Source: Copromyces sp. CBS 386.78 | Lineage: Eukaryota; Ascomycota; Sordariomycetes; Sordariales; Sordariaceae | DNA length: 64,000 nucleotides | Reading direction: 5' to 3' | Assembly (NCBI GenBank): GCA_030685235.1 | Contig: MU839238.1 | Location: forward strand, 31,360 to 95,359 | Shown here: positions 35,744-49,101 of the stretch, one piece after another | How positions within the stretch are numbered: position 1 is the first letter of the stretch | How the letters are laid out: the number at the start of each line of letters is the position of its first letter | Made by a program: the position numbers and the translations under genes | Notes under the pieces: model-generated | Told to the model about the DNA's origin: nothing | Databases searched by the model: none | Seen by the model: the letters and a program-made list of their open reading frames with translations, nothing else

Positions 35744-36944
35744 ATGGCAGGACAGTCGAAGCCCGTCCAATTGGGCCCCTGGGGAAAGGCCACGGCCGGC
35801 GCTGCTGGTGCTTGTTTCGCCAACGTGCTGGTATACCCACTTGATCTGTGTGTACACCCTTCCTTCTTTGCGCTCTTTCAACCAGCAGACACTGACTTTG
35901 TGAGAACCACAGCATCAAGACAAAACTCCAAGTCCAAGTCAAGAAGACGGTCGACGTTGAAAAGCAAGAGGCTGCGGCCGGCAGTGAACCTCACTACAAG
36001 GGAACATGGGACGCCATCACCAAGATCAAGGATGCCGAGGGTGTCGCGGGTCTTTATGCCGGCATGAGCGGTGCGCTGCTGGGTGTCACCTCGAGCAACT
36101 TCGCCTACTTCTACTGGTATTCGATCGTCCGCACACTATATTTCAAGTACCAACAATCGGATGCCCACCCCTCGACCGCCGCTGAGTTGTCCCTTGGCGC
36201 CGTTGCCGGTGCGCTCGGTCAGCTTTTCACCATCCCAATCGCGGTCGTCACCACCCGCCAGCAAACACAGAGCAAGGAGGACAGGAAGGGCATGATCGAG
36301 ACCGCCCGGGAGGTTGTCGAGGGCGATGATGGCATCACCGGACTTTGGAGAGGCATGAAGGCTAGCTTGGTGCTCGTTGTCAACCCGGCCATCACATACG
36401 GCGCGTACGAGAGGCTGAAGGATATTATTTTCCCTGGAAAAAACACCCTCAAGCCCTGGGAGGCTTTCCGTAAGTTTGAGTTCTTGAGGGTTCTGCGAGA
36501 TGCTTCGCTAACAAGTCCCCTCTAGTTCTCGGCGCTTTGTCCAAGTCGATTGCTACCATCGTCACCCAGCCCCTCATCGTCGCAAAGGTCGGCCTGCAAT
36601 CCAAGCCTCCCGCGGCTCGTAACGGCAAACCTTTTAAGAGCTTTGTTGAGGTCATGGAGTTCATTGTCAAGAACGAGGGCGCTTGGAGTCTGTTCAAGGG
36701 TATCGGACCCCAGCTTCTCAAGGGCTTCCTGGTACAAGGCATCTTGATGATGACCAAGGAGCGGTACGTTGCGCAAACTCCACGATATTCGTCTGGACGA
36801 AATACTGATATGTTGCATCATAGTGTCGAGCTCATGTTCATCCTCTTTATGCGCTTCCTTTCGAAGCTCCGGTCGCAGCAGCTTGGCAAGGCCGCTGCTT
36901 TGGCTGCCGCGGCAAAGGTTGCGTCCCCCGTTATCGCCAAGTAG
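35744..36944 (+). CDS. Peroxisomal adenine nucleotide carrier (Ant1/PMP47 type), 339 aa
   Basis: Member of the mitochondrial carrier family. Homologues of this type sit in the peroxisomal membrane and exchange ATP for AMP, supplying ATP for activation of fatty acids before beta-oxidation. Exons 35744-35847, 35913-36469, 36526-36763 and 36824-36944 total 1020 nt; the GT-AG introns are 65, 56 and 60 nt with CTGAC/CTAAC/CTGAT branch sites. Three carrier repeats are visible. The first has a full signature (YPLDLIKTKLQVQ, residues about 31-43). The second (FTIPIAVVTTRQQ) and third (VTQPLIVAKVGLQ) lack the acidic residue, as is usual in PMP47-like carriers. GLYAGMSGALLGV, GLWRGMKASLVLVVNPAITY and SLFKGIGPQLLKGFLVQGI are typical even-helix starts. 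Peroxisomal rather than mitochondrial location is inferred from this resemblance. Confidence 0.9.
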
Positions 36945-37477
36945 ACGTTCCCCTGGATTTTTTTTGGACAACAAAAGCCCGTTTTATGACTTTAACGTTC
37001 TGCTTGTACTGTATTGCTGCTGCATTTGATGGCGGTCATGTTTGGAGAATCATACTCACATTTCGGTGATCTGCTGGTACTTGGGTTTTCATCTTTCAGC
37101 CGGACCTGGTTTATATAGAGTGGATAGTTATCCATTGGATACAAGACCTTTATGAGTTCAGTTTTGTTCATTGTCGACAGTGCTGGTGATTTCGTTGTCC
37201 AGCGCAGAGTTGAATTGAAGCTGAGAGCCGAGTTGTTGCGCCAAGAGAATCATTAGACGGCTCCACCAAACACAACTGGAAGTCGGGTTGCAGTGACAAA
37301 CCAAGCTGTTAGTTGTGGCGCACCAATGCTCCAGCCACGCACCAGCCACTCCCACCAAATTAGGGCAGTGGAAATTTCTCCCACATTTGGCGCAGGAAAT
37401 AAACTCGCTTGTCTGACCTTGCAACCCCAGCAGCCTCCGAACATCGTCTGTTTGTTTGACGCCGGAAATCAGTCGCA
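36945..37477. other. Spacer between carrier gene and eL29 gene
   Basis: Holds the carrier 3' UTR and the promoter of the ribosomal protein gene. A T-rich tract follows the stop (36958-36965). No gene is seen. Confidence 0.4.
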
Positions 37478-37913
37478 ATGGCCAGTATGTTGCGCCCTCG
37501 CTGTCAGAATATCGTCATGTCGAAATAATGGAATACTGATCATTTTCAACAGAGTCCAAGAACTCGTCTCAGCACAACCAGTCGCGGAAGGCTCACCGCA
37601 ACGGGTACGACCGCCCCAGCATCACCACTTGAAGATTCGAGGCGATGGAGATGATGGATACCCGAAATGAGCCCAAAGTGCTGACGAATTTCTCTTGGCG
37701 ACAACAGTATCAAGAAGCCCAAGACTTCCAGATACCCTTCCCTCAAGGGCACTGACCCCAAGTTCCGCCGCAACCATCGTCATGCTCTCCACGGCACCGC
37801 CAAGGCTCTGGTACGCCTCGACCCCCGATTCGCGACAAAAACTACGAGAGAGCGTGTTTCGCTAACACATTCTACAGAAGGAGTTCAAGGAGGGCAAGCG
37901 CGAGACTGCTTAG
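37478..37913 (+). CDS. rpl29: 60S ribosomal protein eL29, 65 aa
   Basis: Small basic protein of the large cytosolic ribosomal subunit. Exons are 37478-37484 (only 7 nt, ATGGCCA), 37553-37604, 37708-37810 and 37878-37913, summing to 198 nt. Introns are 68, 103 and 67 nt with GT-AG ends. The spliced product begins MAKSKNSSQHNQSRKAHRNG, continues IKKPKTSRYPSLKGTDPKF and RRNHRHALHGTAKAL, and ends KEFKEGKRETA; this is the full eL29 pattern, including the expected N-terminus. Because the exons are short and split, no single open frame covers the gene and it is easily missed. Length matches the family. Ribosomal protein genes in fungi are often intron-rich near the start, as here. Confidence 0.95.
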
Positions 37914-38839
37914 ATTTCCTCTACCCAACATCTGTTGCGGGGCGTCAATGAAATACCATTCTGAATGACGAAATATTCATTCGGGACAGACAACAAGATG
38001 ACCATACTACGGCGTACATGGTGAAACTGTTATGTTCAAGGGTTTGCGATTTACTTTCTAGGTATTCAAGTCCCGGCAGGATTGCTCTTTTTTCCCCCGC
38101 CTTCCTCGAACGGAGGGGCAGACAACAAACAAGTCCTCCACCTCGACCTTGATGACCGAGCGATGCGCGCGCGATATCCGATCCCTTCCAGCCAGCACCA
38201 CCCGGTACCACACACACCACACCATTCCCCGAAGCAACCCAGGACCGACCGCCATACCTTTCCCTGCCCTTTCTGACAGAATTCCCCCTCCTCCTGGATC
38301 CCATTTCCGAGGTACCTTTGGACCCTGGACCTTTCCCCTCTTTGCTTTGGACCATTACCCCGGGGGACCGAACGGCATTAGTGTGTACAACATTGGGCTC
38401 ATATACCTACGCCTCTCTGTTGAAGGATTTTATCGTGCCAAGAAGAAAACTCTGCCATACTATTACCAAACACTTTGGTTCTCTTCTACTCTAGGGACCT
38501 TCGTGCATGAAAGTACGGCGACATCCCATAGTTTTACCCCTCCTGTGGCTTTTCCGGTCCCCCTGCCTCCGTGGAATCCTGGATCCAGCGGTTTGCCATC
38601 TGCCTGAAGATGTCATTTGCGTACTTGTCCCGGATCAGTAAATGCTGTGCGCGCTTGGTCTTACCAAGGCAGTGCCTTGATCTAGAAAAAAAAGAGAAGA
38701 AATACAAGACATGTTCAATATATCTGGTTTTTCCAAGGCAATGGTGACTGGGTGGCGGTGATCATGTAAATCTCAGCGTAGACGGAAAACAGAGAACTGA
38801 TGACAGGAGAAGCCTCCAAATTATTTGTTGCTTATAAGT
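37914..38839. other. Intergenic, eL29 3' flank to gypsy element
   Basis: Unmutated sequence of normal composition up to the gypsy insertion. Short frames (such as 38149-38607) have no motif and read mostly Pro/His/Ser from CA-rich sequence, so I do not call a gene. It likely contains the eL29 3' UTR. Confidence 0.4.
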
Positions 38840-38844
38840 ACAAG
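38840..38844. repeat. 5-bp target site duplication (ACAAG), left copy
   Basis: ACAAG precedes the left LTR and recurs immediately after the right LTR at 53815-53819. Confidence 0.88.
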
Positions 38845-39092
38845 TATCATGGGGCGCGAGCAAGCACTAAGGTAAGATGTTGATTGTTGTGCGAGGAATT
38901 AGAAGAGGAACCTGTGCGCATACGAGAACTATGTAGGGTATGGTGTGGAGCCCTGTGGCTATAGGTAGCTATAGATCTATAGGGCGGCACTATAGCTGTA
39001 CTATACTTAGATAGTTGTACTTAGCTGGCTACACTAATGTAGCACAGCACCCCTATCTATCTATTTATAAGAAGTAGGCAATACTTATGATA
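38845..39092 (-). repeat. Gypsy LTR, low-coordinate copy (3' LTR by coding direction)
   Basis: 248 bp, same length as the other copy. RIP-type changes relative to the other copy are concentrated in the right (inner) half, for example TGATA for TGACA at the inner end, while the left half is largely intact. Confidence 0.9.
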
Positions 39093-39104
39093 CTACCCTC
39101 CGTC
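39093..39104 (-). promoter_or_regulatory. Polypurine tract of gypsy element
   Basis: On the minus strand the bases just before the 3' LTR read ACGGAGGGTAG, a purine-rich run in the position where plus-strand DNA synthesis is primed. Confidence 0.55.
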
Positions 39105-42100
39105 TAAACTAATTCCCGGCTTTAAAACCGTTTAGAAACTATTAATATCTATCAAATAGGGTATACTAAGGTAGGTAAACGCTTAGCGCTAAGCCTCCTA
39201 TTAAAGGGCCGAATATTAATTAAAATATTATTAAATATACCCCCTTTTTTAAAGAATATTCGATTATTACTTTAAATAATCCTAAATAGGCGTAAAACGT
39301 TCCTAATTGTCTTATAAGCTTCCTATTTATATTTTATTATTATTAACCTCCGACGGGGGGTACTATAAGGACGCCCGTAGTATAGTAATATATAGGGACG
39401 CTTATATCTCTATTGGTATTATAGACTATAGAGGCCTTCTATTCGAATTTCGTTTATAATTATTATAATTATCTTGTCTTTATTTTATAATTATTTCCCC
39501 TTCCTTTATTAATTATAATATAAAATCTTAATTGTATGGGCTTTAACCGTTGGTTAGGGGGGTTGGGTTATTAGGGGAAAGGAGACATAGGTCCGCCGTA
39601 AGACGTATTATTTCCCGGTTGCTATTAATAGTGCCTTTACTATTATAATAGGGTATTTATAAAGTAATTTAATTAGGATACGTAGAATAAACTATATTGA
39701 ACTTCTTTTTTATATTTTTATTAATATTATTTTATTTATTATTCAATTTTATATTCCGCTTAACTTACTAATTATCCGCTTTTAGAATAATTATGATAGG
39801 GATTGGTGAGGGTATTTTAGTATAGGCTTCCTTAATATAAATATTTTTTACTTTTAATTAAGCTTTAAATCCCTTCTTAAAATCGATATACGGTAGTCCT
39901 AAGTCTAGTCGTTTTTTATAAAATTTTTAAATTACTTCGTAATAACCATTAAAGTTGGCTGTTAATTATTAATTTAAGGGGTAGTAAAATTACTTTACTA
40001 AATAATATTATCATCCTTTAATTATTTAATAATTTAAAAATTCTTTAAATTCCTAACGTTTATTTTCTTCGAAATTATTAGTTCTAATAATTATTATACC
40101 TTCGTTAACTTTAATATTAATTATAAATTCTTTTTAATTTAATAACCCTTCGACGTAAAGTTTAATTTTAAATACGTTAATAATATAAGTAACCTTTATA
40201 TTACTAAGTAAAGCTAATTCTATTATATATAAACTAGCTTTTATAATATAAAAAAGTCCTTTAAAATATAACGCTAATTTATTATACGGCCTACTAATTA
40301 TATAATTAGTTATATTAAATATAATGTTATTTCTAACCTTATATTTAAATATATTAATACGGTTTTCATTCGCCGCCGCCTCGTATTTCGTTTATACTTA
40401 TAAAGAAAATTTTTTAATGAAGTCCTAAACCTCTTTAAACCGTAATACGAATTAATTAGTATTAAAGATCTACTTCTTCTATACGTTTATTATATCCGGA
40501 GGGAACGGTACAAATAGTTCTATCCCTATACGAAAGTAAAAACCGTAATTAGCGAAAAAGGAGGTTATTTCTATTAATACTAATTTAAAATTATTATTTT
40601 AGAATTTAGTTAAAAGTAGTCAATTTATTTAATTATCTTAAATTTAATTAATAAAGGTTTATAAATATTATTCTAATTCTACGTTAATCCTTTCTATTTA
40701 TTTATTAATTTCCTTATAATAAGCTGTAAAATACTTTAATTTAATATTTAATTGTAAGGATAATTATTTTTAAAAGGCCGAAACGAATTAAATACTTCTA
40801 TCCGAAATTACGGTATTTAGAAGACTATAAAAAATATAAATACGGTTAATAAACTTCTTTATTAATTTTTCCGTTATTAACCCTTTTATTAGAATAAAGT
40901 ATTTTATTTTAATTAATTTATTTATTATAATTAATATATATTTATATTCCGCCCCCCTTTTTATTCGCTATAATTTAGGGAATAGAATTATATAATTAAT
41001 AGAAATATTGCGCTATAGGGTATAAGGAATAAGTAAGGGTTTGAAAAAATTTATTAGTAATGTCCTAATAGCCTTAGTCTTACTATAAGGTATATACCCT
41101 TTATAATAAGTATTTACTATAATTATTATTCCTAGTTAGAAATAGTAATATATTAATACTATCGTTTTATCCCTCTTAAAATAGCCGCCTTATATTAAGG
41201 TATAAATATAATAAATTAATTCTAATTAGACTACTTTATTATTGGAGGGTATTACTAGCCTATCTTTAAATATTACCCTATTATTAATTATATAATATTT
41301 AATAAAGAGGATTTTTAATTTCTTTTTTAAATACTTCAGCTAGCAATTTTTAAATTTAATAATTTCCCAGATATCCGCCATTATAAAGGAGTTAACATAA
41401 GCCTAATTTATTAGATCATTTATATAAATACTTAATCCGTTTTTACCGGCCTTTCCTTCGAAATTATCTTTTAAAATATAAATAATAAAGGGGGTTCCGT
41501 TATCCATTATAACGTTTATTATAAAACCTTCGCCGTTTATATTTATTAATTCTTAATTAAACGAATCTTCGTCGAAGTACGAAAGATCGATAAGCGGTTT
41601 CTTTCTTACTTTCAACCTATTATTTTCCGTATTTTTTAATATATATTTTAGTTTATAATTTAGGGCGTTAAGTTTAACGTTAGTTAATCCTATTTAATTA
41701 TAAAATTGAATTTAAATAGAAATTTAAACTACTTTATATATTTAAATATAAATTTCTTTATAGTATTAAACGTTTTAAAGTTCTTATAGTTAATAATAAT
41801 TTCGAAAAATTAAGTAGCGCCCTTTAATTTAGGCCGCTATTCCTCTAATATTTTAATAATAATTAGTAGCTCTTTATTATAAATATTGTAATTATACTTA
41901 ATTATAGAATATTTAACTGAAAAATAGGCGATTAAGTATAATTTACCGTCGTATAATTATAATAATATACTACCCGTTAATTAATTAGAAGTATCGATTT
42001 CTATAACTATTAACTTTTCCTAATTATAGATTTTAAAGACCAGTACTAATATAAAAGCTATTTTTAAAGCTTTAAAAGTATTATTATATATTTTATCCTA

Positions 42101-42294
42101 CTTCTAATGTATTATTTTCTTTATTAATTTATATAGCGGCTTATTTATATATAAGAAGTTAGCGATAAACCTCTTATAGAAATTAATAAAGTCTAAGAAA
42201 CGTTATAATTAGCGTTTCGTTATTAATATTTCCTATTTAATAACGGCTTTTACCTTCTCCAGGTCTATTTTAATTACCCTAAGAGTAATAATAA
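39105..42294 (-). pseudogene. Gypsy pol, 3' part: end of RT, RNase H, integrase region (decayed)
   Basis: Reading the minus strand through stops, sequence just below the LINE junction continues the reverse transcriptase (YLGLIITLRVIKIDLEKVKA), then the connection region (RFLGFINFYKRFIANF-like), then RNase H (YNIYNKELLIIIKILEEW-like near 41.85 kb). The remaining 2.5 kb down to the LTR should be integrase by element order; I see long interrupted frames there but no clean HHCC or DDE motif. Many TAA/TAG stops make it non-functional. Confidence 0.75.
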
Positions 42295-42308
42295 GGCCTA
42301 AATATTTA
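42295..42308. repeat. 14-bp LINE target site duplication, left copy
   Basis: GGCCTAAATATTTA, identical to 49088-49101. The neighbouring bases differ on each side, so the repeat length is well defined. Confidence 0.88.
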
Positions 42309-45300
42309 TAATAATAATAGTCTTATTCCCTATGCTACTTATCTATAGCGCCTTATTGGCATAGGGTACTTCTCCTAGTTCTCTAGAGGAAACCGTGCGG
42401 CGATAAGCGCCGTCGGATAAAAACCGCCAGCTCCTTTCGGTCGCGAATAAATCGCGCTTACTCCATTTCGATTCTATTTGTAGCGGTGCTTACCTACCGC
42501 TTTAATAAATAAGCTACTTCCCTTCTACCGCCTTCGATCCAATATTAAAACAATCGAGACACCGCTTTCGTACGCCGCTCCTTCTTCCTAAACTACTTAT
42601 AGTAATCGTCCCTTCCCTATCGTTTACCCTTACTCCCGCTTCGTTATTATCCTCCAAATTCCTATAATTCTACTAAGGTTTATATAAATGTAAGGGCCCT
42701 TCCTTTCCTTCTATATAAGAATTCTTTTCCGCTACTATTTTTCGAATTTTCTTTTCTTCTCTATTTAATTAATTTTTAAAATAGCGTCCTTTTTTATTAG
42801 CCGTATTCCCGACCGTTTTTTTAGCTATATATTTAACCCTTTAAACTTTATAATTTATATTAATTGTAATACTATTAAGCGTAATATCGATTTCGTCTAT
42901 ATAATAGATTCCCTTTCCTTTAAGTTCGTTTATTTCCTTATACCCCCTTCCTCCCTAGCGCCCAAATTCTAAGCTTTTATCTAGGTATTAACTTCTAACC
43001 CCGCTTTTAACTTTCTTCCCGGCTAGTAAGTCCTTTTTATCCTTATATTTACTTCTCCTTCTTTTTACTAATTATATTAATTAATATTATTTATTATATT
43101 CCTTACTTTTATTATAATTTGAAATTTACCGATTATATTTATAATATTCCGTCCTTTAATATAGTTACATTCTATACGTTCCTCGTAGAATATATTTATT
43201 ATATTAATATTAAGAGTAAGTTTCCTCCTATAATCTTCTTTTCGTTTTTTTCTTTAACGTTTTTCGAAACGCTAGTAAGTAAAATATTATTTATTTTATT
43301 ATTAATATAAAATATATATTAAATATTCCGTTAGGTTACTATAATAAACATAATACTATTTAAGCTATAATTATTACTTTATTTTATTCCTAGAATAATA
43401 TTAGTCTTCTAATTCGTTATTTCTATAATATTTATATCAACTTCTTTAAAAATATATATAAACGCTTAATTACGGACGGCCTCTTATACAACTTTAATAT
43501 CCTTCTTTACTATTAGAATATAAAGGTCGAAGATTACTAGCGTAAAGGATATTGCGAAATATTTTTAACTAATCGTTTTACTACTCCTATTTTCAACTTT
43601 AATAGAGGAAGTATTAATATTAGTTCCCCGATAATAGTTAATAACCTTACCAGTCCCCCTCCGGCTAATAAAAATTAAATTTAATAGCGTTATAAGGTTA
43701 TTCGGAATTAGGAATTAATATTTAATATATTCTATAAATTCTTCGCTTACAAACAACGTTAATTAATTATTTCGGTACTACCTTCGTAATTAAATAAATA
43801 TTATAATTAATACAATTTAATTCCTCCTCTTCCCGTTTCTCCCGTACTTTTTTATTTTAGTATTGTAATTAAATATATTTACAAATACTATACGAATTTA
43901 TTATACTATTCTCCCTTTAATTCGATTATTAAATAGTATTCATTTAATTTATTAAATTATAATATTTACAAAAGGATTCTCTCAATTCGGATTCCGTTAT
44001 TTAAATAAATTTAGAACTTTTCTTTCGTTTACAGCTAGTCGGTTACCGTTATTTAATAGTCGGCTATCCGTAAATAGTTTAGGACAATATATATAAAAGT
44101 TTCTTTACCTATATTATAAGAATAAATTAATATTATAATATTTAGAATTTCCTTTTAGAAAAAGAAGGATTAGAAATTTATAATTTCCGTCTTTACTTAG
44201 GTAAGAAGGGAATTCTTCGCTTTAAATAATAAATATTATTTATTATTATTTTCTAATTATTAAGCTTTTTTCTTTTTTCGTTTTATATTGATTATATACT
44301 ATTTTATAATATTATTATTAAACTTCGGATTGAAGTCGGCAATAATAAATTTGTATTATCGGCCTAATTTAATTATTACTACTACTAATTGGTAATTATA
44401 GTACGATATTTATTCTCTTATTATTATTTCTTTTAATTATTCTTTACGGTTTATAGCGGTTAATTCTAGTACTTGCAATAGGGGCGGCGGCGCCCCCGTT
44501 ACTAAGGGCGGATTTATTACGATTATTAGAAGTTTTTCTATTAATATTTATTCTTTAACTTATTTAGTTTTAACGGTACCGCTTTCTAATCTATTAGTAG
44601 GTAGCCGACTTTTTACTCTTTTTACTTAAATATAATTAATTATTTAAGCTACAATCCTTTAGACGAATTTTATTTAATTTGTACGGGTAAACTTTTCTTC
44701 GAAAGTTTTAATTTATTTATTAAAATAGAAATTGAACGGCGGATAAAAAGTTTCTATTTTTAAATTCTTTATTAATATAATTTTATACGCCCCGGCGATA
44801 ATTTTTAAATATTTAATTTAGTATTTAACTAGCTTAATTATTATCCTTCGTAGTTTACTATAGATTTTAGTCGGCTAGTAGAAGGCTAACATTTTATATA
44901 CGATTATACTCCGAATATATTTAATATAAATTTTCTTCGTTCGTATAAAAAAGTAACTTTAAATTTTCATTATTAATTACGTTAGTACGTTCGTTTATAT
45001 AACTAATTTTTTTTTTACTACTTTTATATATGTTTAGTAATTAAATTTCTAATTTAATTAAACTTTAAAGAATTTAGTCGATTTTATTAGTTTAAATATA
45101 ATTCTTCCGATTTAAAGAATTTCTATTTTTAATTCCTTCGTCCACGTAAAATATATAAATTCTGTTTTATTTACTTCGAATTCTATTTTTCTTTTAATTA
45201 CTTAATTTAAATAAATATCCTATATTATTTAGAACGTTTAATAATTTTCCTCAATAGTTTTAATTATTATAATAATATTAATATCGTTAGCGAAACCAAT

Positions 45301-48300
45301 AGTAATTACATTTTGGATAATAATTAATTGCGGTATAATAAGGTAATAAAGAGAATAAAAAAGATTAGTAAGAGGGGGGAACTTTATAATATATTTATTA
45401 TAATATTATAAAGTTAGGAAGTTTTATTATCGAAGAAAAAAAAACCTTTTTTTTTAATAATAAAATTATTAACTTATTGGAGGATCTATTTCGGGAATTA
45501 TATTTCTTATAGCGTATATAAGAATTATTTATAATTAATTCTATTAAATACGCCCTTTAAATCGAAGAGTATAAGAGACGTTACGGCCTTAAATTTTTAT
45601 ATTATATAAATTACGTCGGTAATTATTCAAATAATAAATTCGGTTAAACAATTTATTTAATTATTTATTTAGCCTTCTAGGAGGAGATTATACTCTTCTA
45701 CTACTTATGTTAACTTTTTAGCTATAAGGGTTTTGAAGATTTTTTTAACATTATTTAAAAGCAATATAAGCCGCTATACCCCGGCTAATTTTTATTATTC
45801 AGCGCTTTTTTTAGGTTTTTTAAAAATAATTACTTTCGTATTTTTAAATTATTAGGGGAAATATCCGAATTAGAGGTTCGCTACAATAAAAACCGTTATT
45901 ATTTATTTAAATAATTTTTTATATATTTTTAAAAATTTATTTGAAAATTAATTAATACTTAATATTTTATTAAGTATTATTTTTAAAAGGACTTCCCGGA
46001 TATCTTCTTCGGTAATTAAATTATTAATAAATATTAGGGTATTACCGTTTAGTAATTGAGTTTAGTTTAGTAAATAACCCGTCGGGACTTCTATTTTTAG
46101 GAAGAAATAGTCGATAAGGATATTTACTTTACTACTATAGTTTTCGATTTCGTTCGTCCGCTTATTTTATTTAAAGGGTAGTAATTTTAGTAGATCTATT
46201 GGGTAATAGTTTTATATTTTAACTTACTTCTTTAATAGCCAAAGTTTATTCGGGTCTTTCAATACGTTTGTAATATAGTTGCACTATTTCGTTTTCTAAA
46301 TCTTCGTAATAAATTTCTTCTTTTTTATCGCCGCTTTTATAAATTCTTTTTAATTTAAAAGTATTTAATTTTTAAATTAAGTTTACTATTTCTATTATAC
46401 TTCCTTTATTATTATTTTATATTTTAAATTCTATTAGTCTACTTATTTTCTTTAACCTTTCTTTTAATATAGGACGAATTCTTTTGTAATACTAACGAAT
46501 TCGCCGTTGAATTTATTAAATCCTAATTCGAACTTTTCTATTATTTCGATCCCTTTTAGGATTGATATTCTTTTTTTCGTTGCTTCTTATATTTTTTCCG
46601 CGTTTATTAGATTCTAATTAAACTTTTCTTCTATTTCTACTTTCCTATTTTTTTTTCCTATTTAAATTTAGATTTCCTAGGGGTAATAGTCCGAATCCGT
46701 TTGCCCGTACTATTATACTCCTTAATATTCGGCTTCAATACCCTATAAAATTTATACGTAGTCGATTATCCTATTTTTCTCTCTTCTAATTGCGTTTTTG
46801 AATTTCGTTAGTTCCCTGCGGGGGGTAATAAAATTAAATTTTTATTACTATACCTACGTAAATAATTTTGCAGCGTCCGGGCTAGTCCTATTCTTTAAGT
46901 CCTAATTAGGGTAATAGAAATTATAGTCCCCTACGGTTATATATTAGCCGGCCGGGGGTTTTTCTTCGAAGAATTTAAAGAAGGGAAACCCCTACTAGTA
47001 TTTTAATATACTTTAAAGGAAGATAAAGGAGTAAATAGAATAAATAATTATTAATTTTCGTAAATTCTTTAATATCGCCGTAATTTAATCCTTCCTAATC
47101 CGGAAGTTTAAGTCTTTTAAATTCTATTTTTTATTTATATAAATTACTATTCTACCTTTTTCTAAATAATCGATATTATAATATTTATTACCCTTCGGTT
47201 AATAAATATTTTTATTTAAGTTTTTACCCAACTCTTAGATTATTATAATATTATAAGTCTTTTCTTATTTAAATAGCATTTTCCTTTTCTCGTACGATTT
47301 CTCTATATTTTAATAGAATATTTTTAATTAAATTATTAATTACTTTGTAAGAGGCTTCCTTCTAATTTAACGGCGGGCTAGGGGGGTATTATTTTTTTAG
47401 AAGTAATAGTAGCGGCCGAGGGCGTAATAGTAATAGAGTTAGTACGGGTATAATTATTTATATTTTAAGAGCGGGTATAAATATTTATTAGGTTTATACT
47501 TATAAATTTCGGCCGAGAGCTACTTCTAATTTTCTTAGGGCGGCCTCTTTTTCTTGTTCTTATAAGTAATTTTTTTAAAATTGTAATTAAACGGGAATTA
47601 GGAGGGGTATTAAAGATTACGATGTCTTCTTCCGGCTTTATTATTAGTTTTAATATTGGTTTAGCCGGTCTTTTACAAATAGTAAAGTTGTAAGGCCTTT
47701 TGGTATAATTAATAAATATTTTTACGTAGGCCGTTTTTACGAATAAGTACTTCTTTTTATTAAAGGCGAAATACCCCAATTTCCTATACGGTTTATAAAA
47801 AATTAGGGAATTATTTTTATTTAAAGGGTAATTTTCTTTTTTTATACGCGGCCCTTTATATTTAATTTTATTATAATGGCTATAAGCGTTTTCTTAACGA
47901 TAGAATTTCACTATATATCCGAAATATTAATATTTAAAATACTATTGGGCGGAGGCTATAGTTTAGAACGGTTCGTATACGTATACGCCGTTATTTTAAA
48001 GGAAAAAGTTCTTTTAAAGGAAAATTATAGCTTTTATAGTTATAATTTCTATTAAGAATATTCTTCTCTCCTCCTTTTCGCATTTTTTTTAAAATTTAAC
48101 CTAAATAATTTCCGCTTCCTTATTCTTCGCCCTTATTTCTTATATAACCGATTTAAATTATTTCGCGTCGATACCGGCCTACAGGATTCCTTTAATTAAA
48201 ATAATTATAATATTTAAAGATACAATAGCCTCTTTTTTAAAGATTATTTTAATTTAAATTTAATATTTTTAATACTAATCTTTAATTAATTTATTAAAAA

Positions 48301-49087
48301 TAATTACATAATTTCCGTTCGTTATTATCTTAGTAATTATACAGATTATTTTATACGGGCTCTCCTTTAAGGTATTTTCGACGGTTTATTTTGTATTATT
48401 ATTCAAATATATAATAAATTCGGTAGTAATTTAAGCCCCCTTAATAGTAAATTAGTATTTACAATTAGAAGGGATAAATTTTTTAATAGTAATAGTAGGT
48501 AAGTAGTAGAAGGTAGCGCTAATTTTATCCGGCGATTTCCGGATAATATTAATTTATTTTTTTAGTATTTTTTAAGCGTTTTTTTTTTATTTCTTTCGAA
48601 ATAAACGTCTTTAAATCGTTAATATCCTTCCTAATAATAAATTGGGCTTCGGCGGCCTTATTTACCTTAAGTAATTTAGACCTATTTTTCTTTATAGAAA
48701 TTTTCGTGAATTCGAAAAAGAATTTTCGAATTTAGCGACGGTCGTTAGTCGATACGGCGGCGTAATCTATAGTTTTATTCGCTATAGTAATAATTTTTTT
48801 TATAGTTTTATTATCTTCTTCTATCTTTTCTAAAGTCTTTATAGTAAGTATAGTGTTGGGGTCGTTATATTTTGAAATATTTCCGAGGGGGTTGTAGACG
48901 TTATTTTCGAACCTATTCGTACTTTTATTAATCGTTATCGGCAGCGACGGCTTAACGCTATCGTTGCGGTCGTCGTAGGATATTGCGGAGGGGGTAAATA
49001 ACCCTCTTAAGTCGATTGCCGTTATCGGTTTTCGTTTTGGAGTACTTTCTGACTAGAAATCGGCGTTTCCGGTTTCGGCGTCGTTTT
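42309..49087 (-). mobile_element. Nested non-LTR retrotransposon (Tad1-like LINE), 6779 bp, RIPped
   Basis: It lies between two copies of a 14-bp duplication that splits the gypsy reverse transcriptase at KYLG. On the minus strand I can follow, reading through stops: a possible ORF1 region with RTRKRGRPKKIRSSSRP near 47.5 kb; an apurinic-type endonuclease with VGDYNFYYPN near 46.92 kb; a reverse transcriptase with FGYFPK-like sequence near 45.87 kb; and FANDINI at 45281-45300, where LINEs have FADD (D to N fits G-to-A change). The 3' end (42.31-42.7 kb) is GC-richer and finishes in an ATT-rich tail. The length is typical of Tad1/I-type LINEs. Confidence 0.82.
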
Positions 49088-49101
49088 GGCCTAAATATTT
49101 A
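49088..49101. repeat. 14-bp LINE target site duplication, right copy
   Basis: Second copy of GGCCTAAATATTTA. Here it encodes the minus-strand KYLG of the gypsy reverse transcriptase. Confidence 0.88.

Noticed and set aside
38149..38607. 152-aa plus-strand frame after eL29
   Set aside because: Reads as low-complexity His/Pro/Ser/Thr from CA-rich sequence and has no homologous feel; more likely 3' UTR or intergenic.
43119..43310. 63-aa plus-strand frame
   Set aside because: It lies antisense within the RIPped LINE and consists of Phe/Ile/Thr from AT-rich DNA.
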